Of a stretch of DNA of 41,039 nt, positions 8,312-16,356 are shown piece by piece. The notes beneath the pieces are model-generated. The model had not been told where the DNA came from. It saw only the letters and a list, made by a program, of their open reading frames with translations, and made no database searches. Where the stretch lies: positions 1 to 41,039 of the forward strand of contig CAZZNQ010000029.1 in the NCBI GenBank assembly GCA_964655775.1. The letters are read 5' to 3'. This DNA comes from CAZZNQ01 sp964655775. GTDB lineage: Bacteria; Planctomycetota; Brocadiia; SM23-32. Position numbers and translations under genes: made by a program. How positions within the stretch are numbered: the stretch's first letter is position 1; each line of letters opens with the position of its first letter.

Positions 8312-8968
8312 ATGACAGACGAACGCAGCACGTGCTGCAGCACCTTCTCGGTGGTGGCGCTGGACACCGACTCCGGCCGGCTCGGCTCGGCCGTGGCCAG
8401 CCGCTACTTCGCCGTCGGAGCCGTGGTGCCCCACTTCCGGCAGGGCATAGGCGTTGTGAACTCCCAGAGCTGGTGCAACCGCCGGCTTGCAGTGCAGATG
8501 CTGGACCTGATGGCCGCCAGCGGCACCAGCCCCGACGTGGCCCTGCAGATGGCCCTGAGCGCCGACGAAACCCCGGACGTGCGGCAGGTGATAGCCATCG
8601 ACGTGCAGGGCAGGCCCGCCGTCTGGACCGGCGAGGAATGCACGCCCGAGTACCATCACATAGTCGGCGACGGCTTCGTGGTGGCCGGCAACACGCTGCT
8701 CAGCAAGAGCGTGATAGACGCCATGGCGGAGGTGATGGAGTCCGACGAGGAGGTGCCGTTCGGGCGTCGCCTGATTCGTGCGCTCGAAGCGGCCGATGCG
8801 GCGGGAGGCGACAAGCGAGGCAAGCAGTCCGCCGGCGTTGCCATAGTGCCGGGCGACCTGGAGCACTGGGGCCCCGATTACCTGGACCTGCGCAGCGACG
8901 ACTCGGAGGATCCCGTCGGCGAACTCCTGCGCCTCTATTATAAGCGCTGGCGCGAGAGCGGCTGGTAA
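8312..8968 (+). CDS. DUF1028 protein (Ntn-hydrolase-like fold)
   Basis: A 218-residue DUF1028 member. The diagnostic start TFSVVALDTDSGRLGSAVAS is followed by RYFAVGAVVPHFRQGIGVVNSQ and the mid-segment VVAGNTLLSKSVIDAM. In this family the first strand carries a conserved Thr or Ser that may act as an Ntn nucleophile; here Thr10 or Ser12 would be the candidate, but no member has a firmly known reaction. The C-terminal VGELLRLYYKRW fits the family's end. It has no signal peptide. It lies 27 bases before a glycoside hydrolase and is probably co-transcribed with it. Confidence 0.85.
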   Translation: MTDERSTCCSTFSVVALDTDSGRLGSAVASRYFAVGAVVPHFRQGIGVVNSQSWCNRRLAVQMLDLMAASGTSPDVALQMALSADETPDVRQVIAIDVQGRPAVWTGEECTPEYHHIVGDGFVVAGNTLLSKSVIDAMAEVMESDEEVPFGRRLIRALEAADAAGGDKRGKQSAGVAIVPGDLEHWGPDYLDLRSDDSEDPVGELLRLYYKRWRESGW

Positions 8969-8995
8969 AGCGCGCGCTTCGAAGGAGAGCGTCCC

Positions 8996-10060
8996 ATGAC
9001 GCCGAGCACCACCGTGGAGATCGACGGCCCGAAGTTCCTGATCAACGGCCGCTACACCTACGCCGGCCGCGAGTTCGAAGGCCGCCCCGTGGAAGGGCTG
9101 CTGCTGAACGTGCGCGCCGTGCAGGCGACCTTCGACGACGAGCAGTACCCCGACGTTGCCTCGTACGACACCGATGTCGGCACACACAGCTTCGCCTATC
9201 CGGACACCGGCAGGTGGGACCCGGAACGCAACGTGACGGAGTTCTGCGAGGCCGTGCCCGCCTGGCGGGAGGCCGGGGTCCTGGCCGCCACGCTGAACTT
9301 CCAGGGCGGGCGGCCCATACAGAACGCATGGCACGCAGAGAACAACAACCGCCAGCCGCACCGCAACAGCGCCTTCACCGCCGAGGGGGAGCTGAAGCCC
9401 GACTACGCGCTGCGCATGAGGCGCGCCCTCCAGGCGATGGACCAGGCGGGGATGGCGGCCGTCGTCGGCCTCTTCTACTTCGGCCAGGACTATCGCCTGG
9501 AAGACGAGGCGGCCGTGCTCCGGGCCGTGGATGAATCCGTGAGCATGCTTCTGCGGAGCGACTTCCGCAACATCGTCGTCGAGGTCGCGAACGAAGTGCA
9601 CCCCCGGCACTACTCGCACGAGATCCTGAAACCGGATCGCATCTGCGAGCTGATCGACAGGATCAAGGCCACGCGGCTGGACGGGCGGAGCCTGCTCGTC
9701 GGCACGAGTTTCACACCCAGTTTCGGCCCCACGGGGGACGTCATCCGGGCGTCGGACCTGGTGTTGCCGCACGGAAACGGCCAGACGCCGGAGCAGCACG
9801 TGGAGATCGTGGACCGCATCCGCGACTGCGATGCCTACAAGGCCGGCCCCAAGCCCATCGTGTTCAACGAGGCCGGCACGGACATCGACTGCCTGGATGC
9901 GGCGGTGGGCGCCTACGCCTCCTGGGGGTACTATGACCACGGGGCCAACAACTACGCGGACGGCTATCAGTCCCCGCCGGTGAACTGGGGCATCAACACC
10001 ATGGTCAAGCGCGCGTTCTTCAAGCGCGTGCGGCAGATCACCGGCGCCGGCGAGAAGTGA
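8996..10060 (+). CDS. TIM-barrel glycoside hydrolase (cellulase-like)
   Basis: A 354-residue protein with clan GH-A features. VEVANEVH places Glu200 after Asn as the likely acid/base at the end of strand 4, and IVFNEAGTD places Glu292 as the likely nucleophile at the end of strand 7. The N-terminal VEIDGPKFLINGRYTY is a typical start for planctomycete cellulase-like enzymes that open with a short beta segment. There is no signal peptide, so it may act on imported sugars. GGAGAG precedes the ATG. The precise GH family and substrate cannot be assigned from the sequence alone. Confidence 0.75.
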   Translation: MTPSTTVEIDGPKFLINGRYTYAGREFEGRPVEGLLLNVRAVQATFDDEQYPDVASYDTDVGTHSFAYPDTGRWDPERNVTEFCEAVPAWREAGVLAATLNFQGGRPIQNAWHAENNNRQPHRNSAFTAEGELKPDYALRMRRALQAMDQAGMAAVVGLFYFGQDYRLEDEAAVLRAVDESVSMLLRSDFRNIVVEVANEVHPRHYSHEILKPDRICELIDRIKATRLDGRSLLVGTSFTPSFGPTGDVIRASDLVLPHGNGQTPEQHVEIVDRIRDCDAYKAGPKPIVFNEAGTDIDCLDAAVGAYASWGYYDHGANNYADGYQSPPVNWGINTMVKRAFFKRVRQITGAGEK

Positions 10061-10071
10061 GCCCGTCAGTG

Positions 10072-10100
10072 TTGACGCGGCTGGGGAGCGCCGCTATATT
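10072..10100 (+). promoter_or_regulatory. Promoter of the histidine kinase gene
   Basis: TTGACG (10072-10077), an exact 17-base spacer, TATATT (10095-10100). It starts just after the preceding stop codon and gives a leader of about 75 bases. Confidence 0.6.
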
Positions 10101-10183
10101 GGGGAGTTGGTGGCAACTCTGGCACGTCCCGCGATGACCATATCGCCGGCTTCTCCTTGGATCGAGAGATCAGCGGCTTTGCC

Positions 10184-12331
10184 ATGCCCATGAACTCCGA
10201 CGAGAGATATTCCGATCCGCCGCCGGGGCGGGGCGAGATCGATGGGGGTCCACCGGGGGATAGTGCAGACCGACCGACCGAACACGTCACGCACCAGGAC
10301 GCCGAGATCGACGGGGAGGACGTGGAGCAGGTCCGACGGCAATTGCTTGCCCGTGAGGCCGAGCTGCAAGCCCAGGCGGAGCAGCTCGGCGATGCTCGGA
10401 CGGAACTGGCCGAAGCGCGCAACCGCCACCTGGAAGGCGTCGCCGAAAAGCAGCGCACCCGCGCGGAACTGGAGCGGACCAACCGCTTGCTCGGGGCCGT
10501 GGTGGACAACACCCACGCGATGATGGCCTGCCTGGATACCGAGTTCAACTTCCTCTGGGTGAATCCCGCCTACGCCGCCGCATCGAATCGCAGTCCCGAT
10601 TACTTCACCGGCAAAAACCATTTCGACCTCTACCCGCACCGGGAGAACGAGGCGATCTTTCGGGAAGTGGTGGAGACCGGCGAGCCGAAGTTCTTTCAGG
10701 CCAAGCCGTTCGATCATCCCGACCGGCCCCACGAGGGTACCAGCTACTGGGATTGGAGCCTGGTGCCGGTCAAGGATGCGGGCGGCAACGTGGAACGCCT
10801 CGTCTTCAGTCTACTGGACGTCTCCGATCACGTACGGGCGCAGGGGGTGATTGCGGGGCAACTGGCCGAGATCGAGGCCATCTACCGGTCCGCCGGCATC
10901 GGGCTTTGCGCCCTCAATCCGAACCTGGAGTACGTGCGCGTCAACGAGCGACTGGCGCATATGAACGGATTGCCGCCCGAGGAGCACGTCGGCAGGACTC
11001 CGTCGGAAGTGGTGCCGGATCTGGCGCCCAGGATCGAGCCGATAGTCCGACACGTTTTGGAGACCGGTGAGCCGATGTTGAACGTCGAGTTCTCGGGGAC
11101 GATCGCGGGCGAGCCGGAAGTGCTTCGCTACTTCAGCACGCATTGGGTCCCGATAGAGACTGAGGACGGCCACATCGTCGGCGTCAACGTGGCCCTGGAG
11201 GATATCACCGATCTGAAGCAGGCGGAAAACGCCCTGCGCGAGAGCCGGGCGCTGCTAAGCTCCGCATTCGAGAATGCGCCGTTCGATTTCTGGGTGCGGG
11301 ATACCGAGGGTCGCTGCATTCTTCAGAACCCCTGCAGCGTGGCCCTCTGGGGCGACCAGACCGGCAAGAAACCCAAAGAATCCGGCGCGCCGTGGGAAGA
11401 GATCATCGACTGGAACCGCGCCTGTCAGCGCGCCCTGGGCGGCGAAACCGTGACGGAGGAGACCTCCTTCTTCCGAGACGGCAGGGAGCGCCATTTCCAG
11501 ACCATCGCGGCCCCCTACCGCGTGGACGGCGAAGTGCGCGGGGTGCTGGGCTTCAACTTCGACATCACCGACCTGAAGGAAACCCAGCAGAAGCTCAAGG
11601 AGCTGAACGCCACCCTCGAGCAGCGAGTGGCCGAACGCACAGCGGAACTCGCCGCGCGCAGCGAGCAGCTCCGGCGCCTGGCCCACGAACTCTCCACGAC
11701 CGAGGACCGCGAGCGCCGCCGTTTGGCGACCATCCTGCACGACGACATGCAGCAGACCCTCGCGTACGCCAAGTTGCGGGCGTCTGCGCTGACGCGCGAG
11801 GAGATCGGCACCGAGAAGAGGGTGAAGGCCGCCGAGGACGTCGTGGACGCGATAGGCGACGCGCTTCAGGCGTCCCGAAGCCTGACGTATGAACTGAGCC
11901 CGCCGCTTCTGCACGGGGAGGGCCTGGGCGCCGCGCTCCGGTGGCTGGCTCGCAGGATGCAGGACGGCTTCGGCCTGCAGGTGGACGTGCATGTGGCCGA
12001 GGATGCCGGCCAACCCGAAGAAGAGGTGCGGGTGCTGGCCTACCAGGCGGCGCGCGAAATGCTCTACAACGTGGTGAAACATGCGGAAACCGATTCGGCG
12101 TGCTTGCACCTGACCTGCCGAGAAGGTATGCTCACTATTAGCGTGGCCGACGAAGGAGTCGGGCTCGACCCCGCGGCGATCGCGGAGGGGGCAGAGGAGG
12201 AACAGGGCTTCGGACTCCTGAACATTAGCGAGCGCGCACAGGTTTTCGGCGGGGCCCTCAGTGTTGAGGGTGCCCCCGGAGCGGGCAGCCGCTTTGTGCT
12301 GCGCCTGCCGGCCGAGAAACGCGAGACTTAG
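10184..12331 (+). CDS. PAS-domain sensor histidine kinase (HisKA_3/NarX type)
   Basis: A 715-residue sensor kinase with no membrane segment, so it senses a cytoplasmic signal. A coiled coil covers about 45-105, then three PAS domains (about 108-220, 225-350 and 355-475; each ends with a DVSDH, EDITDLK or FDITDLK linker). A second coiled coil leads to the HisKA_3 dimerisation helix with phospho-acceptor His519 (RRRLATILHDDMQQ). The HATPase domain shows an N box at Asn629 (YNVVKHAE), VADEGVGLDP and GFGLLNISERA. Kinases of this class pair with NarL/FixJ regulators, and the next gene encodes a receiver. The ATG at 10184 is chosen; another ATG lies six bases on and an in-frame TTG at 10157, none with a strong ribosome site. 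Confidence 0.88.
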   Translation: MPMNSDERYSDPPPGRGEIDGGPPGDSADRPTEHVTHQDAEIDGEDVEQVRRQLLAREAELQAQAEQLGDARTELAEARNRHLEGVAEKQRTRAELERTNRLLGAVVDNTHAMMACLDTEFNFLWVNPAYAAASNRSPDYFTGKNHFDLYPHRENEAIFREVVETGEPKFFQAKPFDHPDRPHEGTSYWDWSLVPVKDAGGNVERLVFSLLDVSDHVRAQGVIAGQLAEIEAIYRSAGIGLCALNPNLEYVRVNERLAHMNGLPPEEHVGRTPSEVVPDLAPRIEPIVRHVLETGEPMLNVEFSGTIAGEPEVLRYFSTHWVPIETEDGHIVGVNVALEDITDLKQAENALRESRALLSSAFENAPFDFWVRDTEGRCILQNPCSVALWGDQTGKKPKESGAPWEEIIDWNRACQRALGGETVTEETSFFRDGRERHFQTIAAPYRVDGEVRGVLGFNFDITDLKETQQKLKELNATLEQRVAERTAELAARSEQLRRLAHELSTTEDRERRRLATILHDDMQQTLAYAKLRASALTREEIGTEKRVKAAEDVVDAIGDALQASRSLTYELSPPLLHGEGLGAALRWLARRMQDGFGLQVDVHVAEDAGQPEEEVRVLAYQAAREMLYNVVKHAETDSACLHLTCREGMLTISVADEGVGLDPAAIAEGAEEEQGFGLLNISERAQVFGGALSVEGAPGAGSRFVLRLPAEKRET

Positions 12332-12396
12332 CGCCCTGCGCCGTGGGACGGCGGCTGGAGGGCGAGAACAGGAAGGGGGCAGGACAACCTGTGGCT

Positions 12397-12789
12397 ATGG
12401 TTCGGGAAAAGTCGACGGGAACCATTCGATTGCTCCTCGTGGACGACCATGTGATGATGCGACGCGGGCTTGCGCTTCTGATGGAGGAAGCCCCGGACAT
12501 CGAGGTCGTCGGTGAGGCGTCCGACGGCGAAGAGGCCGTGCGGCTGGCGCTTGAGCTTCAACCCGACGTCATTTTGATGGATGTATCCATGCCGGGAATG
12601 TCCGGCACCGAAGCGACCCGCCGGATCAAGGCCGAACTGCCGGACGTGCGCATCATCGGGCTGTCCATGCACGATCTGGACGGCACACGAGAGAGCATGC
12701 TGGGAGCGGGGGCCGAGGCGTATCTCACCAAGGACGGCCCCCCCGATCTGCTGCTTTCCGCCATCCGAAGCGATGGGGCGAGCGGCTGA
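12397..12789 (+). CDS. Stand-alone response-regulator receiver domain
   Basis: A 130-residue CheY-like receiver. Asp16/Asp17 (LLVDDH) bind Mg, Asp62 (VILMDVSMPGMSG) is the phospho-acceptor, Ser90 (GLSMHD) the switch residue and Lys112 (YLTKDG) the conserved lysine, so it should be active. The sequence is NarL/FixJ-like, but the protein ends right after the last receiver helix (LLSAIRSDGASG). No LuxR-type helix-turn-helix follows in any frame before the next gene. The output must therefore run through protein contact or a phosphorelay. It follows the kinase by 65 bases. An in-frame GTG lies at 12391. Confidence 0.85.
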   Translation: MVREKSTGTIRLLLVDDHVMMRRGLALLMEEAPDIEVVGEASDGEEAVRLALELQPDVILMDVSMPGMSGTEATRRIKAELPDVRIIGLSMHDLDGTRESMLGAGAEAYLTKDGPPDLLLSAIRSDGASG

Positions 12790-12810
12790 GCCGTTCCCGC
12801 ATGCAGGGAC

Positions 12811-12839
12811 TTGACGTGTTGTCGGCGCTGGAGTAGCGT
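12811..12839 (+). promoter_or_regulatory. Promoter candidate for the DUF4932 gene
   Basis: TTGACG (12811-12816), 17 bases, TAGCGT (12834-12839). The -35 is good and the -10 moderate; the leader would be about 20 bases. Confidence 0.35.
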
Positions 12840-12864
12840 GGCGTTACCTCTGGGGAGAGACGCC

Positions 12865-14001
12865 ATGCACATACCACGCCTGGATCGTGTGCTCATTATT
12901 CAAGCACTCTCCTTTCTTCTCCTGGGCGCGGGCGTTCCGGCGCTCGCGGAATCCGGCCCGGCCCCGCCGCCGAACGTGCGCGTCGACGCGCGCGTCGAAC
13001 TGATGAGCGTTCTTTTTCGGCTGGCCGGTAATCCCGAGTACAACCGTCCGGGCCTGCCGGCGTACGCCGCCGAGGTGGACGAGCACTTCGCCTCTTTCCG
13101 CGATCACGCCGCCGTCCGAAGAATCCGCGAACTCCGCCGCACCCGCGGCGTCTCGTACGACGCGCCGATGGGGCTCGCCGTGCATTTGGCCGACGTTGAT
13201 ACCCTCAAGGGCCGCCTGCCCTGGCAGCCGCGACCCGCCCGGCTGGATGGTCGCTGGAGGCCGGACGAACTCCAGGCGTTCCTGGTGAACGCGCGCGATT
13301 TCGTGCGCGAGTCCGACTTCCTCGCCTTCTACGACTCCCATCGGGACCTGTACGACAGGGCCGCCGAGCGGATGCAGCAGGCCGTAACCGAGGGGTTGGA
13401 CGTTGGGTGGTTCGAGGACTACTTCGGCACGCCCCGCTCGGAGATGCACGTCATCATCGCTATGCTGAACGGTCCCAACTGTTACGGGGCCAGCTTCGAG
13501 GACGGCGACCGGGAGGAGGCATACTCCATCGTCGGCGCGATGCTGCCCACGAACGACGGCGTCCCCTCGTGCCCGCCCTGGCTTGTCCCGCTCCTGGTCC
13601 ACGAGTTCTGCCACACCTACGTGAACCCCGTTGTCTACCGCCGCGCCGCCGAGATCGAGGAGCCCGCCCGGGCCGTCTTCGCGCGCGTGGAGGACCGCAT
13701 GCGCAAGATGGCCTACGGGAACTGGCAGACGATGGCACACGAGACGCTCGTGCGGGCCTGCGTCGTGCGATACACGGCGCAGAAGCGCGGCCCATTCGCA
13801 GCCACGATGCAGATGCTGGAGGAGCAGCAGCGCGGGTTCGCATGGGTGCCGGAGGTCTGCGCGTTGCTCGAGCAGTACGAGGCCGACCGCGAACGGTACC
13901 CGACGCTGGACGGCTTTTTCCCGCGGATCGTGGAGTTCTTCGAGGAGTATGCTGCCTCGCTTCCGCCTCTGGAGGGGCAGCCGACCGACGCCGCGTCCTG
14001 A
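12865..14001 (+). CDS. DUF4932 exported putative metallopeptidase
   Basis: A 378-residue protein with a signal peptide (MHIPRLDRVLIIQALSFLLL to about ALAES, residue 30). VELMSVLFRLAGNPEYN (about 40-56) is the DUF4932 opening. LLVHEFCHTYVNP carries an HExxH zinc motif at 246-250; the MAHETLVRACVVRY segment may supply the third ligand. This predicts a periplasmic or secreted metallopeptidase, but the family's activity is not established to my knowledge. GGGGAGAG precedes the ATG at 12865; a longer in-frame start at 12811 lacks sense because the signal peptide begins here. Confidence 0.78.
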   Translation: MHIPRLDRVLIIQALSFLLLGAGVPALAESGPAPPPNVRVDARVELMSVLFRLAGNPEYNRPGLPAYAAEVDEHFASFRDHAAVRRIRELRRTRGVSYDAPMGLAVHLADVDTLKGRLPWQPRPARLDGRWRPDELQAFLVNARDFVRESDFLAFYDSHRDLYDRAAERMQQAVTEGLDVGWFEDYFGTPRSEMHVIIAMLNGPNCYGASFEDGDREEAYSIVGAMLPTNDGVPSCPPWLVPLLVHEFCHTYVNPVVYRRAAEIEEPARAVFARVEDRMRKMAYGNWQTMAHETLVRACVVRYTAQKRGPFAATMQMLEEQQRGFAWVPEVCALLEQYEADRERYPTLDGFFPRIVEFFEEYAASLPPLEGQPTDAAS

Positions 14002-14077
14002 AGCGGGTGCGCCCGGAGCGTCCGAACGCAGCGCTCCACACGTCGGGCCTCCGATCGCGCCTTTTCGCCCACCGACC

Positions 14078-14106
14078 TTGCGCGCGCACCGCCGCCTCGT
14101 TACGCT
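14078..14106 (+). promoter_or_regulatory. Weak promoter candidate for the FG-GAP gene
   Basis: TTGCGC, 17 bases, TACGCT in the gap at 14002-14138, where I otherwise see only a small GGAGCG/CGCTCC hairpin. Confidence 0.22.
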
Positions 14107-14138
14107 TTCAGAGGTACCGATAGCGCGGAGGTAGTGGG

Positions 14139-16334
14139 ATGTTCGAAGGTGCGTTCAACAGGTGGTGGGACCTACTGATCCTGGACGCCGACCCGCCCGA
14201 GGGCGGTCTCGGCTGCCTGGAGGTGGGCGACGTGGACGGCGACGGGAAGCCGGAGATCGTGGTCGGCGCCCGGCTCTACTACAAGCCGGATACGTTCGAG
14301 CGCCACGTGATCTCCGATGTGGGCGGGCACGTGGGCATCGCCCTGGAGGACGTGGACGGCGACGGCCGGCTGGAGATGGTGGTCGGGCACGCGATAGACC
14401 CCGATGCGAACGACGACCGCTGGATGCTGAGCTGGTTCAAGCCCGGAGCCGACCCGACTGCGCCCTGGACCCGGCACGTGATCGATCCGGAAGTTCCCGG
14501 CGGCGCGCACGACGTGGTGTTCGCCGACCTGGACGGGGACGGCCGCAACGAGCTGATCGTGGACGCCATCGGCCGCCACAAGGGCTTCTATGCCTACAAG
14601 CCCGGTGGCGACCCGACCGCGCCCTGGGCCAAGCACGTCCTGTACGAAGGCGTGTTCATGGAAGGCACAAGTGTCGGCGACGTGGACGGCGACGGGCGGC
14701 TGGAGATCGTCTCCGGTCCGCACCTGTTCACCCCGCCCGCAGACGGGCCCTTCGCCGGCCAGTGGAGCCGCAGCGTGCTCGCGCCCGGCTTCCGCGAGAT
14801 GTGCCGCACCGCGACCATCGACATTACCGGCAACGGCCGGCCGGACGTGGTCATCGTCGAATCGGAGTTCCTGGACGGGCGCATGTCCTGGTTCGAGAAC
14901 CGCATGGTCGAGGATCCGCAGAATCCCTGGGTGGAGCACCCGATGGACCACCCCGTCTACTACGGCCACTCCCTTACCGCGTGGCGCGAGGACTCCGGCG
15001 AAGTGCGCGTCTTCATGGGCGAGATGGCCAAGGGCGGATGGGATGCCCCCCGTAACTGGGACGCGCGCCTGATTCAGTATACGTCGCCCGACAGCGGCGC
15101 GAACTGGGACCGCGAGGTCTGCTACACCGGCGCCGGCACCCACGGGGCTGTGGCCGTGGACATCGACGGAGACGGGACGCGCGAGTTCGTCGGCAAGGAA
15201 TGCTACGAGGTGCGCACCCAGATCTACAAGCGCCGCAGCGAACCCTCGCCCATCCTCGACTACAAGCACCGCTTCCTGGACCGCGACAAGGGCGTGACCG
15301 GCACGGACGTGATCGCCGCGGACGTGGACGGCGACGGCCTGGAGGACGTGCTCTGCGCAAGCTGGTGGTACCGCAGCCCGTCCTGGGAACGGCGCGAGAT
15401 CCCGGGCGTCTACCAGGTGCTGAGCGCGTACGACGTCGACGGGGACGGCCGGACCGAGATCATCGGCATCAAGGAGGATCCGAAGGGCGAGAACTGGTAT
15501 GCGAAGCTCTCCAGCGACCTCTACTGGTACAAGCCGGTGGATCCGCTCAACGGCGAGTGGGAGGAGCATCCCATTGGCGTAGGCGACGGCGCATGGCCGC
15601 ACGCCACGGCCGTGGCCCCGATCCTGCCGGGCGGCCGGCTCGGGCTGGCCGTCGGCTACCACGGACCGGGCGGCCGGTTCCCCGAACTGTTCGAGGTGCC
15701 GGATGATCCGACGCAGCACCCCTGGCCTAAGCGCGTTCTGGCCGAGGTGCCGTACGGCGAGGAGATAGTGCCGGTGGATCTGACGGGCGCCGGACGCGTC
15801 GATCTGGTGGCCGGGCACTGGTGGCTGGAGAGCCTGGGCGACGGCACCTTCCGATCGCACAAGCTGGCCGAGGGCCTGAGGACGGCGCGGGTGGCCGTGG
15901 CCGACGTTAACGGCGACGGCCGGCTGGACGTGATCATCGGCGAGGAAGAACTCGATCCCGACGAGACGCCGTTCACGCGCGTAGTCTGGCTGGAGCAGCC
16001 GGAGGACCCGAGCCGCGTGCCGTGGCCCATGCACGTGGTGGACACTGTGCGCTGCCCGCACTCAATAGGGGTGGCGGACCTGGACGGCGACGGCGAGATG
16101 GAGATAATCGTCGGCGAGCACGACAAGCTCTACCCCTACCGCAGCCGAAGCCGCCTGCTCGCCTACAAGAAGGCGAACAAGGCCGGCACGGCATGGTATC
16201 GCTACACGCTGGACGACCGGTTCGAGCACCACGACGGCACCCGCATCATCCGGCTTCCGTCGGGACGTCCGGGCATCCTGAGTCACGGTTGGGTGGAAAG
16301 CCGCTACCTGCACCTGTGGGAACCGCGAGGCTGA
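14139..16334 (+). CDS. FG-GAP/VCBS-repeat beta-propeller protein
   Basis: A 731-residue protein built of about eleven FG-GAP/VCBS-type calcium loops: DVDGDGKPEI, DVDGDGRLEM, DLDGDGRNEL, DVDGDGRLEI, DITGNGRPDV, DIDGDGTREF, DVDGDGLEDV, DVDGDGRTEI, DLTGAGRVDL, DVNGDGRLDV and DLDGDGEMEI. Each is followed by a strand and a WF/WYKP-type segment, which fits one or two seven-bladed propellers. Two loops (DITGNG, DLTGAG) have lost part of the calcium ligand set. No signal peptide or anchor is visible, which is unusual because relatives are mostly extracellular. The start is firm: GGAGGT lies six or seven bases before the ATG. Likely a binding or scaffold protein; no catalytic motif is seen. Confidence 0.83.
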   Translation: MFEGAFNRWWDLLILDADPPEGGLGCLEVGDVDGDGKPEIVVGARLYYKPDTFERHVISDVGGHVGIALEDVDGDGRLEMVVGHAIDPDANDDRWMLSWFKPGADPTAPWTRHVIDPEVPGGAHDVVFADLDGDGRNELIVDAIGRHKGFYAYKPGGDPTAPWAKHVLYEGVFMEGTSVGDVDGDGRLEIVSGPHLFTPPADGPFAGQWSRSVLAPGFREMCRTATIDITGNGRPDVVIVESEFLDGRMSWFENRMVEDPQNPWVEHPMDHPVYYGHSLTAWREDSGEVRVFMGEMAKGGWDAPRNWDARLIQYTSPDSGANWDREVCYTGAGTHGAVAVDIDGDGTREFVGKECYEVRTQIYKRRSEPSPILDYKHRFLDRDKGVTGTDVIAADVDGDGLEDVLCASWWYRSPSWERREIPGVYQVLSAYDVDGDGRTEIIGIKEDPKGENWYAKLSSDLYWYKPVDPLNGEWEEHPIGVGDGAWPHATAVAPILPGGRLGLAVGYHGPGGRFPELFEVPDDPTQHPWPKRVLAEVPYGEEIVPVDLTGAGRVDLVAGHWWLESLGDGTFRSHKLAEGLRTARVAVADVNGDGRLDVIIGEEELDPDETPFTRVVWLEQPEDPSRVPWPMHVVDTVRCPHSIGVADLDGDGEMEIIVGEHDKLYPYRSRSRLLAYKKANKAGTAWYRYTLDDRFEHHDGTRIIRLPSGRPGILSHGWVESRYLHLWEPRG

Positions 16335-16356
16335 CGGGGCTTGCGAGCCGGCGGTC

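Noticed and set aside
8138..9940. 600-residue minus-strand frame
   Set aside because: Antisense to the DUF1028 and glycoside hydrolase genes, which carry clear family motifs and ribosome sites.
14172..16061. 629-residue minus-strand frame
   Set aside because: A mirror of the FG-GAP repeats; its apparent repetition only reflects the calcium loops on the other strand.
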